In this document: positions 11,010 through 21,200 of the stretch, piece by piece
How the letters are laid out: each line of letters opens with the position of its first letter
Position numbering within the stretch: position 1 is the stretch's first letter
Assembly (NCBI RefSeq): GCF_900155525.1
Contig: NZ_LT706951.1
Span: forward strand, 132,129 to 196,128
Reading direction: 5' to 3'
Length of the DNA: 64,000 nt
Origin: Mailhella massiliensis
GTDB taxonomy: Bacteria > Desulfobacterota > Desulfovibrionia > Desulfovibrionales > Desulfovibrionaceae
Made by a program: the position numbers and the translations under genes
The notes under the pieces: generated by a model
What the model was told of the DNA's origin: nothing
Databases searched by the model: none
Seen by the model: the letters and a program-made list of their open reading frames with translations, nothing else

Positions 11010-11132
11010 AGGTTTTCCGAGAAAGGTTGCATGTTAAAGACGGACCGCATTCTCCCCGCGAGGAGAGAATGCGGCGTCTGCCGGAGAGAGGCGGGACGTG
11101 CCGCCTTCCCCGGAATACATCGCTGCGCACGG

Positions 11133-12365
11133 TTATTTTTTCTTGCTGAAATGGAGGATATGCCCCATTTTTTCCTGCTTGGTGCGCATGTAGTGTTCAT
11201 TGGTGGCGCACAGGCCTATTTCCAGAGGCACGCGTTCCGCAATTTCCAGCCCGTAGCCTTCCAGTCCCACGATTTTGCGGGGATTGTTGGTCATGAGGCG
11301 CAGGCGGCTTATACCGAGATCGCGCAGTATCTGCGCGCCCGCCCCATAGTCGCGCAGATCGGGAGCAAAGCCGAGCTTGATGTTGGCCTCCACCGTGTCG
11401 TACCCCTGTTCCTGCAGGGCGTAGGCGCGTATTTTGTTGGCAAGGCCTATGCCGCGCCCTTCCTGCCGCATGTAGAGCAGCGCGCCGCGGCCTTCCTTTT
11501 CAATCTGCATGAGGGCGGCCGCAAGCTGATTGCCGCAGTCGCAGCGCAGGGAACCGAAGGCGTCGCCGGTGAGGCATTCGCTGTGCACGCGCACCAGCAC
11601 GGGAGAAGGATCGTTCTTTTCGTCCACGTCACCCTTCACCAGTGCGATATGCGTGTCGGAAGAAGCGTCGCTTTCATAGGCAATGATGCGGAAGGTGCCG
11701 TACTTGGTGGGCATCCTGGCTTCCGATACGCGGCGCACGGCAAGCTTGCCGTAGCGTATATGGTAGCGGATGATATCGCTTATGGCAGCAATATGCAGGT
11801 TGTGGGCCGCAGCGAAGGCCTCAAGGTCGTCCATGCGGGCCACGGAGCCGTCTTCCTTCAGAATTTCGCAAACGGCTGCGGCGCCCTTCATCCCGGCAAA
11901 CAGGGCAAGATCCACGCTGCCCTCGGCAATGCCCACGCGGGTGAGCACGCCGCCCTTTCTTGCACGCAGGGGGAAGACGTGTCCGGGGGTGACGATGTCT
12001 TCCGGTCCGGCTCCGTCGGCTACGGCGGTCTGTATGGTCACGGCGCGGTCGGCGGCGGAAATGCCGGTGGTCACGCCTTCGCGCGCCTCAATGGATACGG
12101 TGAAGGCGCAACCGTGCCCGGGAGTGCTTGCGGGCATGAGGGGAAGTTCCAGCTTGTCGGCCAGCTCCGGCGAAAGCGTCAGGCAGACCAGCCCGCAGGC
12201 ATGGCGCGCCATGAAGTTCACGGCCTCGGCGCTCACGCGCTCGGCCGCCATGACCAGATGACCGCTGCATTCGCGGTCGTCATCATCCACAAGAACGATC
12301 ATCCTGCCGTTTTTGATGTCGTCGATGGCCTGTTCGATGGAGCAAAGAGAAGATGACTGACGCAT
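11133..12365 (-). CDS. ribBA: RibBA: GTP cyclohydrolase II with a DHBP-synthase-like N-terminal domain
   Basis: A 410-residue two-domain protein of riboflavin synthesis. The C-terminal half is a full GTP cyclohydrolase II: zinc site [29 protein letters not shown], and [16 protein letters not shown]. The N-terminal half is related to 3,4-dihydroxy-2-butanone 4-phosphate synthase, keeping [12 protein letters not shown] and PGHVFPLRA. However, the acidic catalytic loop, usually DDEDRENEGD, reads [10 protein letters not shown] at residues 27-36, and the HTEA site reads IAEG at 146-149, so synthase activity is doubtful. An FMN riboswitch precedes the gene. The start is the ATG at 12365. Confidence 0.93.
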   Translation of the reverse strand: MRQSSSLCSIEQAIDDIKNGRMIVLVDDDDRECSGHLVMAAERVSAEAVNFMARHACGLVCLTLSPELADKLELPLMPASTPGHGCAFTVSIEAREGVTTGISAADRAVTIQTAVADGAGPEDIVTPGHVFPLRARKGGVLTRVGIAEGSVDLALFAGMKGAAAVCEILKEDGSVARMDDLEAFAAAHNLHIAAISDIIRYHIRYGKLAVRRVSEARMPTKYGTFRIIAYESDASSDTHIALVKGDVDEKNDPSPVLVRVHSECLTGDAFGSLRCDCGNQLAAALMQIEKEGRGALLYMRQEGRGIGLANKIRAYALQEQGYDTVEANIKLGFAPDLRDYGAGAQILRDLGISRLRLMTNNPRKIVGLEGYGLEIAERVPLEIGLCATNEHYMRTKQEKMGHILHFSKKK

Positions 12366-12440
12366 GACAAACTCCCTGGAGATGTCTACATCAGGGCCGC
12401 AAGAGGCGCTAGGAGAGAGGAGAGTGCTTCAGAATACTGA

Positions 12441-12578
12441 GATCCATGCTCTTTCTTCCGGACTGTTACCGTCGGCCCCGGATTTTCACCGGATCTGCGC
12501 CTTTTCCCTTGAAAACGCGCCCGCGGGCTGCCCTGTCGGGTTCACCGCCGGTGGGGACTTGCACCCCGCCCTGAGATT
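12441..12578 (-). promoter_or_regulatory. FMN riboswitch (RFN element)
   Basis: On the minus strand the conserved RFN parts appear in order: AGGGCGGGGTGCAAGTCCCC, CACCGGCGGT, AGCCCGCGGGC, GATCCGGTGAAAATCCGGGG, CCGACGGTAACAGTCCGG and AAGAAAGAG. It sits between a promoter (12586-12613) and ribBA. Binding of FMN should shut off expression of the downstream gene. Confidence 0.95.
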
Positions 12579-12585
12579 TTCTGTA

Positions 12586-12613
12586 GTTTTAATGCCGCGG
12601 CGTTTTCTGTCAA
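12586..12613 (-). promoter_or_regulatory. Promoter of the ribBA leader
   Basis: On the minus strand TTGACA (12613-12608), a 16-base spacer and TAAAAC (12591-12586). Transcription would begin close to the first base of the riboswitch. Confidence 0.65.
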
Positions 12614-12739
12614 GGGGCGGGCATCGTACCTGCCGGCTTCCTGCATGGGGTCCGCCCTGCAGATTCCGCTTTTCGCTGCCTCTGCCGGGAAAGATATTTT
12701 TGCGTGAAGTCGTGGGCGTGCAGGTGTCTAAAAAACTGC

Positions 12740-12768
12740 TTGCCTGTGAAAAAAAAAGAGAGTATAAA
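12740..12768 (+). promoter_or_regulatory. Promoter of a candidate small RNA
   Basis: TTGCCT (12740-12745), 17 bases, TATAAA (12763-12768) in an A-rich stretch. Confidence 0.55.
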
Positions 12769-12774
12769 AAATAT

Positions 12775-12905
12775 CCAAATTTGAATCTGCCGCCGGTGGA
12801 TCCCCATAACGGTACGGTAAATCTCTCCTTACGGGGAGTTTAGATAAAGGGCAGTCGAGCTGCCTCTTCTAAAAGAAGCCCGGAAGCTAGCGCCGGGCTT
12901 CTTCC
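12775..12905 (+). ncRNA. Candidate small regulatory RNA
   Basis: Between the promoter at 12740 and a strong hairpin (12873-12883 with 12893-12903) there is no coding frame but a chain of hairpins: CTCTCC/GGGGAG near 12822-12838, GGGCAG/CTGCCT at 12849-12865, then the terminator stem followed by a short T-rich tail. This is the layout of a free-standing RNA of about 130 nucleotides. It could also be an attenuated leader of the small gene at 13029. It matches no RNA family I recognise. Confidence 0.45.
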
Positions 12906-13028
12906 TTAACCATTCCTATTCTTCCAGGGATTTCCGTCATCGGTCTTCCGGGCCGCGCCGGTGTGTCGCAAAAGCGGCGCATGAATCATACGCCGTGGTC
13001 GATGTTCATATCTGTCAGGAGGCTTGCC

Positions 13029-13325
13029 ATGGTTCCCGTTCTTTCCGCCTCTCCGTTCGAGCTGGGCGAAGTTTCCGTGCTTGCCGAACTGGAGTTTCTT
13101 CCCGATCAGGAGCTGATGAGCCTCTGGGAACAGACGCAGCTTGCCATGGCTTCCATCGAGGGGCACGGAGGCAGCGCGAAAATGGCCCGCGCCTATGAAT
13201 ATGCCGTTCTCATGGAAATGCAGAGAAGGCTGGCTGGTCGTTCCGCGCACGAACTTTTCGGTTCGGACGATATCCGCATGGAATACGACGGGGCGCGTCT
13301 GCGCCCTGTCGAGGCCAAGAACTGA
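13029..13325 (+). CDS. Small conserved-looking protein of unknown function
   Basis: A 98-residue protein starting MVPVLSASPFELGEVSVLAELEFLPDQELMSLWEQTQ. It has no signal peptide or membrane segment and looks alpha-helical, with an acidic first half. The ATG at 13029 follows AGGAGG at five bases, a strong sign that it is real. It sits alone 120 bases after the candidate small RNA terminator. I do not recognise the family. Confidence 0.6.
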   Translation: MVPVLSASPFELGEVSVLAELEFLPDQELMSLWEQTQLAMASIEGHGGSAKMARAYEYAVLMEMQRRLAGRSAHELFGSDDIRMEYDGARLRPVEAKN

Positions 13326-13535
13326 TTTTCCTGCTTCCGAAGCCGCGCCCCGTTCCCGTAAGGTGTCTTTCCGGCGGAATATTCTAAAAAAGGCACAACA
13401 TCTTTTCCAACGTGTATTTTTCTGCAGAAAAGCGTTCTGCGGCACAGCTGCGCCCCGGAAGTGCAGCACGGCATGCCCTGTTCACCGTCCTCTGGGGTGA
13501 GCAGGGCATGTCCGTATGTTTGCGGGGGCTCTGCG

Positions 13536-14564
13536 TCATACTCTTCCGGGAATCAGAAGGAAAGCCTGCAGCGTCTGTTCCTGCTCCGCCCAGTGGCGCT
13601 TGTAGGCCATGGAAGGGTGATCGCTCATGCCCATGTCGTATCGCAGCACGCCTTCCTCGCAAAGCCAGAGAATCTGTTCCCGCTGAAGCAGGTCGCCTAT
13701 GGAAAAGGCCTTCCAGTCCGCCGCATAGCTGAACTGCTGACCGCGGTAGCATGTTCCGGCCAGACCTCCGAAAATAAAGCCTATGTCTCTGCCTTCATAG
13801 GTGGCGAACATGACGCGCGCACCGCCGTACAGAGAGAGGCGGCGTATCATGGCGTGATAGAATTCCCGGGAGGGGGATTCCGCCATGCCGCAATGTTCCA
13901 GCCCCTTCCAGCTCTGTTCCTCCACAGCCAGCATACGAAGGTAGAGCTTGTCGGCTTCCTCCGGTGCGGCGGGGATATGGCGTTCAAACGCAATCCCCTG
14001 TGCAAGGGCCTTCTTATGCGCCTTTTTCAGCTTGGCACGGAAGTTTGCCGAACGCCGGGAAAGGTAGCCGTCCATTCCTCCTGCCAGTGAGGCGCTCCGC
14101 TGCAGGGAACAGGGCTGTTCAAGAAAGCGGCAGTATCGGCCTGTTTTCCGGTAAAGCCCCGGGAGAAGAGCGTTGCCTGTTTCCAGGCCGCTTATGAGAA
14201 ATGCGGGCGGAAGAGAACCCGGACTGCGGAGAAAAAGATTCATGGCGCGGATAAGCAGTTCTTCCGCATCCGGGCCGAGAAGCGGGCAGCCGGAAATCCA
14301 GTGCGCTTCCAGCGGTACGAAGATGGGCCTTGCGTCGGCCAGAGTCATTTCCGCAAAAGCCATGATGTTTTCCTCTTCTTCCTGAATCAGCAGGCGGCGC
14401 GAAGGATAGAAGGCATCGTGAAAGGCAAGCTGCCAGGCAGGCGTACAGCTGAAAGGGTCGGGTCTTCCCGAACGGCCGGCCGCTTCCGTCCAGCGGGCAA
14501 CAAGCTCCGGGTTCCAGTACAGAGAACCGTGGGGCAGAGTGAGAAAATCAAGAGTGGAAGGCAT
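13536..14564 (-). CDS. GNAT-type acyltransferase (Acetyltransf_6-like)
   Basis: A 342-residue protein with a C-terminal GNAT fold of the kind found in peptidoglycan/cellulose-associated and FemAB-like acyltransferases: NFRAKLKKAHKKALAQG, then FYHAMIRRLSLYGGARVMFATYEGRDIGFIFGGLAGTCYRGQQFSYAADWKAFSIGDLLQREQILWLCEEGVLRYDMG. That last motif is typical of proteins that modify polysaccharide or surface products. The N-terminal half is less conserved and the substrate is unknown. An open frame runs 86 codons further upstream, but the composition there is unlike protein and the ATG at 14564 (MPSTLDFLTLPHG) fits best, though its ribosome site is weak. Confidence 0.75.
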   Translation of the reverse strand: MPSTLDFLTLPHGSLYWNPELVARWTEAAGRSGRPDPFSCTPAWQLAFHDAFYPSRRLLIQEEEENIMAFAEMTLADARPIFVPLEAHWISGCPLLGPDAEELLIRAMNLFLRSPGSLPPAFLISGLETGNALLPGLYRKTGRYCRFLEQPCSLQRSASLAGGMDGYLSRRSANFRAKLKKAHKKALAQGIAFERHIPAAPEEADKLYLRMLAVEEQSWKGLEHCGMAESPSREFYHAMIRRLSLYGGARVMFATYEGRDIGFIFGGLAGTCYRGQQFSYAADWKAFSIGDLLQREQILWLCEEGVLRYDMGMSDHPSMAYKRHWAEQEQTLQAFLLIPGRV

Positions 14565-14925
14565 TGTTTTTACCGGAAACAGAGCGTGGATCTGCCGCAA
14601 TACGGGCGGGGAGCCGGAAAAGATGCGTGTCGTGCCTGCGGCAAAGGGCGATGACGCCCTGCGTACTATATCCGGTGGAAAACATGCGGGCAAGGGGGCT
14701 TTTTGCCCTTTCTGCCCGGTCTTTCTCCCGGCGGGGTGCCCCGCAAGGGCAAAGGAAAACATGGGAAAGACAATGCCTGCATACCCGGCGTCCTTCGAAG
14801 AAGACGATACGGAAAACATCACAAGAGCGGCATACCGGAGGGCGCGGCCGCGCCCGAAAGGGACGTCTGCCGTGACCTCTCCATGCCTTTGAATGTATGG
14901 GAGAGTAGGGCGGAACAGTTTTTTC
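14565..14925. other. Gap upstream of the adhesin promoter
   Basis: GC-rich, with open frames in several phases that show no conserved features. No gene is called here. Confidence 0.4.
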
Positions 14926-14953
14926 TTGACTTAGCAGGAAAATTTCCTATTAT
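14926..14953 (+). promoter_or_regulatory. Promoter of the adhesin transcript
   Basis: TTGACT (14926-14931), 16 bases, TATTAT (14948-14953). It gives a leader of about 275 bases before the adhesin start. Confidence 0.65.
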
Positions 14954-15018
14954 CAAACCCATGGCCATACTGGTATTTGGCCGAGATGTTCCTGCTGGTA
15001 TTGGAACTTGCCTGTCGT

Positions 15019-15036
15019 AAGGCGGCATGCCGCCTT
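15019..15036 (+). promoter_or_regulatory. First hairpin of the adhesin leader
   Basis: A perfect 18-base palindrome, AAGGCGGC-AT-GCCGCCTT, in the untranslated leader. Confidence 0.5.
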
Positions 15037-15075
15037 TCATGTGTAAGCAACCATTTGATTAAGCAGGATTTTTTT

Positions 15076-15129
15076 ATGTTCTCTTCCGTTTGCTTCTTCG
15101 CGCAAGCCTTTTTCCTTTCTTCCGCCTGA
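15076..15129 (+). CDS. Possible 17-residue leader peptide
   Basis: An ATG at 15076 after a GCAGGA-like ribosome site opens a short, hydrophobic frame, MFSSVCFFAQAFFLSSA, that ends three bases before a terminator-like hairpin. The position is that of a leader peptide in an attenuator, but no clear amino-acid sensing bias is seen, apart from Phe and Ser. It may be chance. Confidence 0.3.
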   Translation: MFSSVCFFAQAFFLSSA

Positions 15130-15131
15130 GT

Positions 15132-15168
15132 AAGCCCTGCATCGGCCGTATGCCGATGTAGGGCTTTT
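15132..15168 (+). terminator. Terminator-like hairpin inside the adhesin leader
   Basis: A 14-base stem (15132-15145 with 15153-15166) ending in TTTT, 67 bases before the adhesin ATG and downstream of its promoter. It would reduce transcription unless opposed. Confidence 0.65.
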
Positions 15169-15234
15169 GCGCGTTGATTATGTTTTCTTTTCATCTCCTT
15201 TTTTCACTTTTCCCGTTTTTTTCAGGAGATCATC

Positions 15235-18200
15235 ATGGCCGACATACGCCTTGCCAAGCCTGCCGCCGGAACTTCCCAGAATATCGTCTGTGATCCGGAT
15301 GCCCGCTTCATCTTCGATTTTTCCACCGGTGATGCCACGCTGTCCCGTTCCGGCGATCACCTTGTCTTCACCTTTGAAGACGGCAGTACTCTTCAGCTCG
15401 AGAATTTCTATACCGCCTATTCCAAGGAAAACATGCCCTCCTTTGAGGTGGACGGCGCAGAGATCGCGGGTGAGGATTTCTTCATGGCCATGAACGAGCC
15501 CGACCTCATGCCTGCCGCCGGTCCCGCCAGAGCGGACGGGCAGGGGAACGGCAACCGTTTTCATGACTATGTGAACGCCGACCTGCTGGACGGGCTGGAT
15601 CGCCTGGGCGGGCTGGATATCGGCTGGCCCGGCGGTGACGTGAATCCCGATACGGACGGTGCGGCGGGCACGGGCGATATCAACTATCCGGTGTTCGTCA
15701 CTCCCGGCGATCCTCAGGGCGGCGGAACCGGCGCCGTTGCCGATCGCGACATTCTTTCGGTGCAGGAAGCCGGTCTGCGCGGAGAACAGGGGGCTTCTGC
15801 TTCCGCCTCCGGCTATATGAGCATCAATGCTCCCGATGGTGTTGCTTCCATCGTCATCGACGGCGTCGTGGTGTTCAACGGTGCTCTTACCGGCGCAGTC
15901 GTTCCTACGGATGAAGGCTATCTGGAAGTGACGGGGTTCGATGCCTCCACCGGACGGCTGGACTATACCTATCATCTCACTCAGTCCACGCAGGAACACA
16001 GCAGCGAGGGCAACGATCAGATATCTCATGACCTTGTGGTCACGGTAACGGATACCGACGGTTCCACGGGTTCCGGCGTGGTGAGCGTGGTGATTACCGA
16101 CGACGTTCCTTCCATCGAAAGCTTCTCGCATGAAGTGACGGAAGGGGAGGCCGGCGTTGCGGGCGACGCGCTTGAAGGCGCCGTGGCCGGTGCGGACGGC
16201 GCCGATTTTGCGTGGGATGCGAACCAGTCCGGCCGGTACGGCGAAATCACTCTGAATGCCGACGGTACCTACAGCTACAGACTCGACAACGACAATACGG
16301 TGGTGAAGGAACTGACGGACGGCGAAACGCTGACGGAAGAGTTCACCTACACCTATACGGACGCGGACGGCGATATTGCCACGGGTTCCGTAACCATCAC
16401 CATCAACGGTGTGGACAACGGCATCGTCATCGAACCTACAAATCCTTCTGCGGGTTCGGATGAAGTGACGGTGTACGAATCCGGTCTTGCGGACGGTTCT
16501 CAGGCCGGTCAGCCCGAAGCGCCTACCTCTGCCTCCGGTTCGCTGACCATCAGCGCGCCTGACGGCGTGGTCTCCATCGTCATCGGCGGCGTGACCGTGT
16601 ATGAAGACGGCGCGCTCACGGGCAGCACGGTTTCCACGGATGAAGGCGTTCTGAAGGTGACGGGCTTCGACACTGTCACGGGCGAGCTGAAGTTCAAGTA
16701 TGAGCTTACGGGCAGCACCACGGAACACGGTGCTTCCGGCAAGGACGACATCTCCCACGACCTTACCGTGACGGTAACGGATATGGACGGGACTGAGGTC
16801 GACAGCACCATCACCGTGAAGGTTGTGGACGACGTGCCGACGGCCAGCGCAGACAATATTTCTTTTACGGAGTTCGTGGCACAGTCTGGAACAGCGGGCG
16901 GCAACGTACTGGACAACGATAAATTCGGTGCGGACGGCGCCGCCGAACAGGCGGTAACCTCCGTCAAGCACGGCAATACGGAAGGTACGGTCGGCAGCGC
17001 GCTGGAAGGTGCTTACGGCAAGCTGACGTTGAATGCGGACGGCAGCTACACCTATCAGCTGAATCCCGGTATGAACGTGCCGAAGGATACGACCTGGACG
17101 GAAGAGTTTACCTATACCATTACGGATGCGGACGGCGATACGTCGGAAACGACGCTGACCATCAATATTACGGGCGATGCAAACGTGCCTGTGGTGACGG
17201 TGAAGGACCCTGCCGCCGGTGAAGCCAACATCATGGTGGACGAAGGCTCGCTTACCGGCGGTTCTGGTCAGCATACGGAACACGGCGTTTCCGGCAGCGG
17301 ATCGTTTACGGTGCAGCTGAACGGCGAAGACGGTGTGATTACCGTGGGCGGTGAAAGCGGCTGGAAGGTGACCGTTACCGGCGACAGCGCCGATGTGAGG
17401 GGCAGCGTGGTGACGGTGAACGGCGTTGCCGTGACGGTGACCGGAGCGACGTTGGGTATGGACGGCAAGTGGACGGTGAGCTATAACTACGCGTTCAGTG
17501 ACGACCAGCAGCATACAACTCCCAGCACCGGTGACTACCATACGGACGAGCTGACGGGCGAGATTGCCATCAGCGTGACGGACGCCACGGGCGATAAAGC
17601 AAGTGGTACGCTCACGGTGGAAGTGCATGACGATGGTCCTGTGGCTAAGGCCGACAACGTCACGCTTACGGAAGTGCAGGCGCAGGCGGGCGGCAGCGGT
17701 GAAAACGTGCTCATGAACGACGTGTTCGGCGCGGACGCCCCCGCGGACAAGACGGTGACGTCCATCGAAGGCGGTACGCTGGGTCAGCCTGTGAAGGGCC
17801 AGCATGGCGAGCTGACGCTGAACGCGGACGGCACTTATACCTATAAGCTGGACTCCGGCGTGGACGTGCCGAAGGGCTCGACCGTTACGGAAACCTTTAC
17901 CTATACCATCACGGATACGGACGGTGATACGTCGGAAGCGACGCTGACGATCACGATTTCTGGCGATACTCGTACGCCCGAGGTGACGGTGGCTACTCCT
18001 GAACCGGGTGAAGCCAACATCATGGTGGACGAAGGGGCGCTTGAGAGCGGTTCCGGCCAGCATACGGACCACGGCACTTTCGGCAGCGGATCGTTCACGG
18101 TGAATCTGAACGGTGAAGACGGCACGATTACGCTTGGGTATGAAGGTCAGAGCATCGTCCTGTCGGTCGAGGAAGGCAAGCCCTTCACTGCGACAGAACT

Positions 18201-21200
18201 GTCGACGATTACGGTGAACGGCGTCGAAGTGAAGGTGACCGGAGCGACGCAGACTGAGCCCGGAGGCAGCTGGACGGTGAACTACAGTTACGCCCTCCAG
18301 GGAAATCAGCCGCACGAGGATGCCGACAGCAGCAATTATTATGAGGACGCACTGCAGGGTACGATCACGGTGGACGTTGAGGACGCCACGGGCGACAGAG
18401 CCGTTCAGGGTACGATCACCGTGGAAGTGCACGACGACGGTCCTGTCATCACCGCAACAAATCCCGAGCCCACCCATGCGGCGGATACTGCGACCGGTGC
18501 TGTTTCCGGCGAGTTCACCGTCAACTATGGTGCGGACGGCAGCGAGAGTACGACATTCAGCTATACGGATGGACATGGAAACTCGTATACCTTGAGTCTG
18601 AAAAACACGATAATTACTTCTGGTGAAGGTTTGCCGGAGGATGTTTCTGTTGACGGGGTGACGCCGACGGAGGAGCGCGGAAAGCCGCAGACAACGGAGG
18701 GAAACGAGTACGATGGTGGCTTCCTTATGGTCTGCCGTGATGTTACAACAACGACGGAAGTGACCAGGACTTATATCACTGACGATGGATATGTCATCAC
18801 GGAAACGTATGTCGAGACGATTGTCCAGCAACAGGAACGGTTTGTGTGGGATGTCTCTTGGAGTGCAAGTGGAGAGCCTCAGGTCTCCGAGTCCGAGCCA
18901 GTCTACACTTGGACTCATACAGAGACGCTGACCGAGCCCACCTACGTTTATCAGGGAGACGGTTACACGGTAACGGTCGTACAGGGAGAGACGGACACTT
19001 CCGGCAACACTCAGTATGAATACAAGGTGGAATATGACTCCACCACGGTGGGCGAGGGCTTTACAGGCACGCTGAACGTATCTGTCTCGGACGGCGATTT
19101 GGATACGGCGGTGGAGAATATCATCATTGAGGTGACGAACGACGCCCCCGATGCTGCGGATGATACATATACCATCTATAAGGAAGTGGAAGGCTCCAGC
19201 ACGGTTTCTGCTTCTGCCAGTGCTATGCTTCCCGGCAGTATGATTACTGTGGGCGGTGAGTCCGATCTTACGGATGAAGATGTTCACTGGAAAGATGGCG
19301 TGCCAGAAGAAGGGATTGCCACGATTACTGATGGAAAAGGTAAAGATATTTTTGGTGAAGTCTTCATTGACCTTGGCGGCAATAATCTGACTATAGATCA
19401 GCTTGCTGATGCCTCGCATATCTACGTGTTCGATGGCAACGGAGATTTGGATGCGGCTGCGAAGTACGCTGCTGACAACAACTTGTTGCTTTACATCAAG
19501 GGAGATCTCGATACCTCAAAACTGGATGGACCGCTTAATTGTGTAACCATCGTGACCGGCAATCTGATTGCATCCAGCGACACTACTATTAACAGCTTCC
19601 TTTATGTACATGGGGATGCCATAGTTGGTAGCAGTGCGGATGGGATTGATTTGATAGTTAATGGTGGGCTGGCCATTGAAGGCGATCTGGAGAAAATCGG
19701 CAATAACGATATTACCGTTGAGGTAGATCATACGGCGGACATCTTTACGCCGGACAATGTCATCATTTCTGAAAAACTGGAATCTACGGAAAACCCCGAG
19801 GCCAGTCTGACTATCACCTTTGACCAGTTGTTGGAAAACGACAAAGATGATGACAGTGCATCCTTGCACGAAGATGGATTGGAGATTACTTCCATCACAA
19901 TTGGAGATAAAACCTACACTGCGGGAGACGACTGCTCAGGTATAGATTATTCCGGTACAACGAAAATCTCCATCGACTGGGAAACGGGAACCATTAAAAT
20001 AACCAATTCCGGCAGTAACAGCGAATCCATCAGATTCAACTATACTATTGAGGATTATCATGGTGCTGAGAATACGGCTTCGGTAACGGTCAATGTTTCG
20101 GCCAGTACTAGTGCCGGGTCAGAAGGGGACGATCTGATTCAGGGATCGACTTCTACAATGACTGAAGGTTATGTTAATAATATTGTTCTTGCGCTTGATA
20201 CATCGGGAAGTATGTCTTCAAGTGACATAAGAAATGCAAAAGAGGCTCTTTGCGGTTTTTTGGAAAGCCTTCTCGAACAATCGCAAAAGACAAATTCTAC
20301 GGTTAATATTTTATTTATTGACTTTGATAGTCAAGCTCGTGCAAAAAAGCCAATGGAATTAACAGAAGAAAATATCGCTGTCTTGAAAAGTCAGATTAAT
20401 GATAACCGGGTACGAAGTGGAGGAAGTACAAACTATACGGATACATTTAATGAGGCATATACATGGCTTTCACAGCAAGGAAGCGGAAATTCTATCAAAA
20501 ATCAGGTGTATTTTATTACGGATGGAGAGCCTAACGTATCTACAGGAAGGGAGCAAACAGATGCTTTTAATCGACTTGACGGTATTTCCGATATTCATGC
20601 CGTAGGTATCGGATCCGACTCAAATTTGGAACAGACTTTGAAAACGTATGATTCCGACAAGCAACCCATTATGGTGGATGATGCTTCAGATTTGTATCAG
20701 GCCCTGGAAAGTATTACCTCCAATGAGCCCGCTGCTGATAATATTTTCGCTAATGCGGGAAATGATGTGTTGTTTGGTGATGCGGCCATGATGCAGTTGG
20801 ATGGGAAAGAAGTGTCACTTGCTGCCTATGTGAGTGCTAAGCTTGGCTTTACTCCCAGCACTGCCGATGTGATGGAATATGTGCAAGAGCATGCCCGGGA
20901 GATTCAGGCTCAGCTTGTTGTGAACAGGGATATGGAAGCTCCCGATCAGCCCGACGCTTTGCTCGGCGGTACGGGAAATGATGTTCTGTTCGGACAGGGC
21001 GGCGATGACCTGCTCATAGGTGACGGCTCCAACAGCAGAAGCGACTCTGATACAGTTGATATTCTTTCCGATATGTTGGGTATTCAATCTGTCGAGACAC
21101 AAGATATTGTGGATGCCTTTGCGGCGCAAGTGAATGCCGGAAATCTGCAAGAATGGAGTAGCCGCCTGGAGTCACTGGAAAATGCTAATCTTACCGAATC

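Noticed and set aside
10386-12356. Long plus-strand open frame opposite the SAM methyltransferase and ribBA
   Set aside because: Its product has no recognisable features, and both minus-strand genes are well conserved.
16237-18010. CRISPR-like array
   Set aside because: The repeats are long, imperfect, in frame and part of the adhesin domains; there are no spacers or cas genes in the window.
15178-19419. A 4.2-kb open frame on the strand opposite to the adhesin
   Set aside because: It is explained by the codon bias of the repeats (GAC/ACG/GGC-rich codons give few stops on the other strand). The reverse product has no protein features, while the plus-strand product has clear VCBS-like, VWA and RTX parts.
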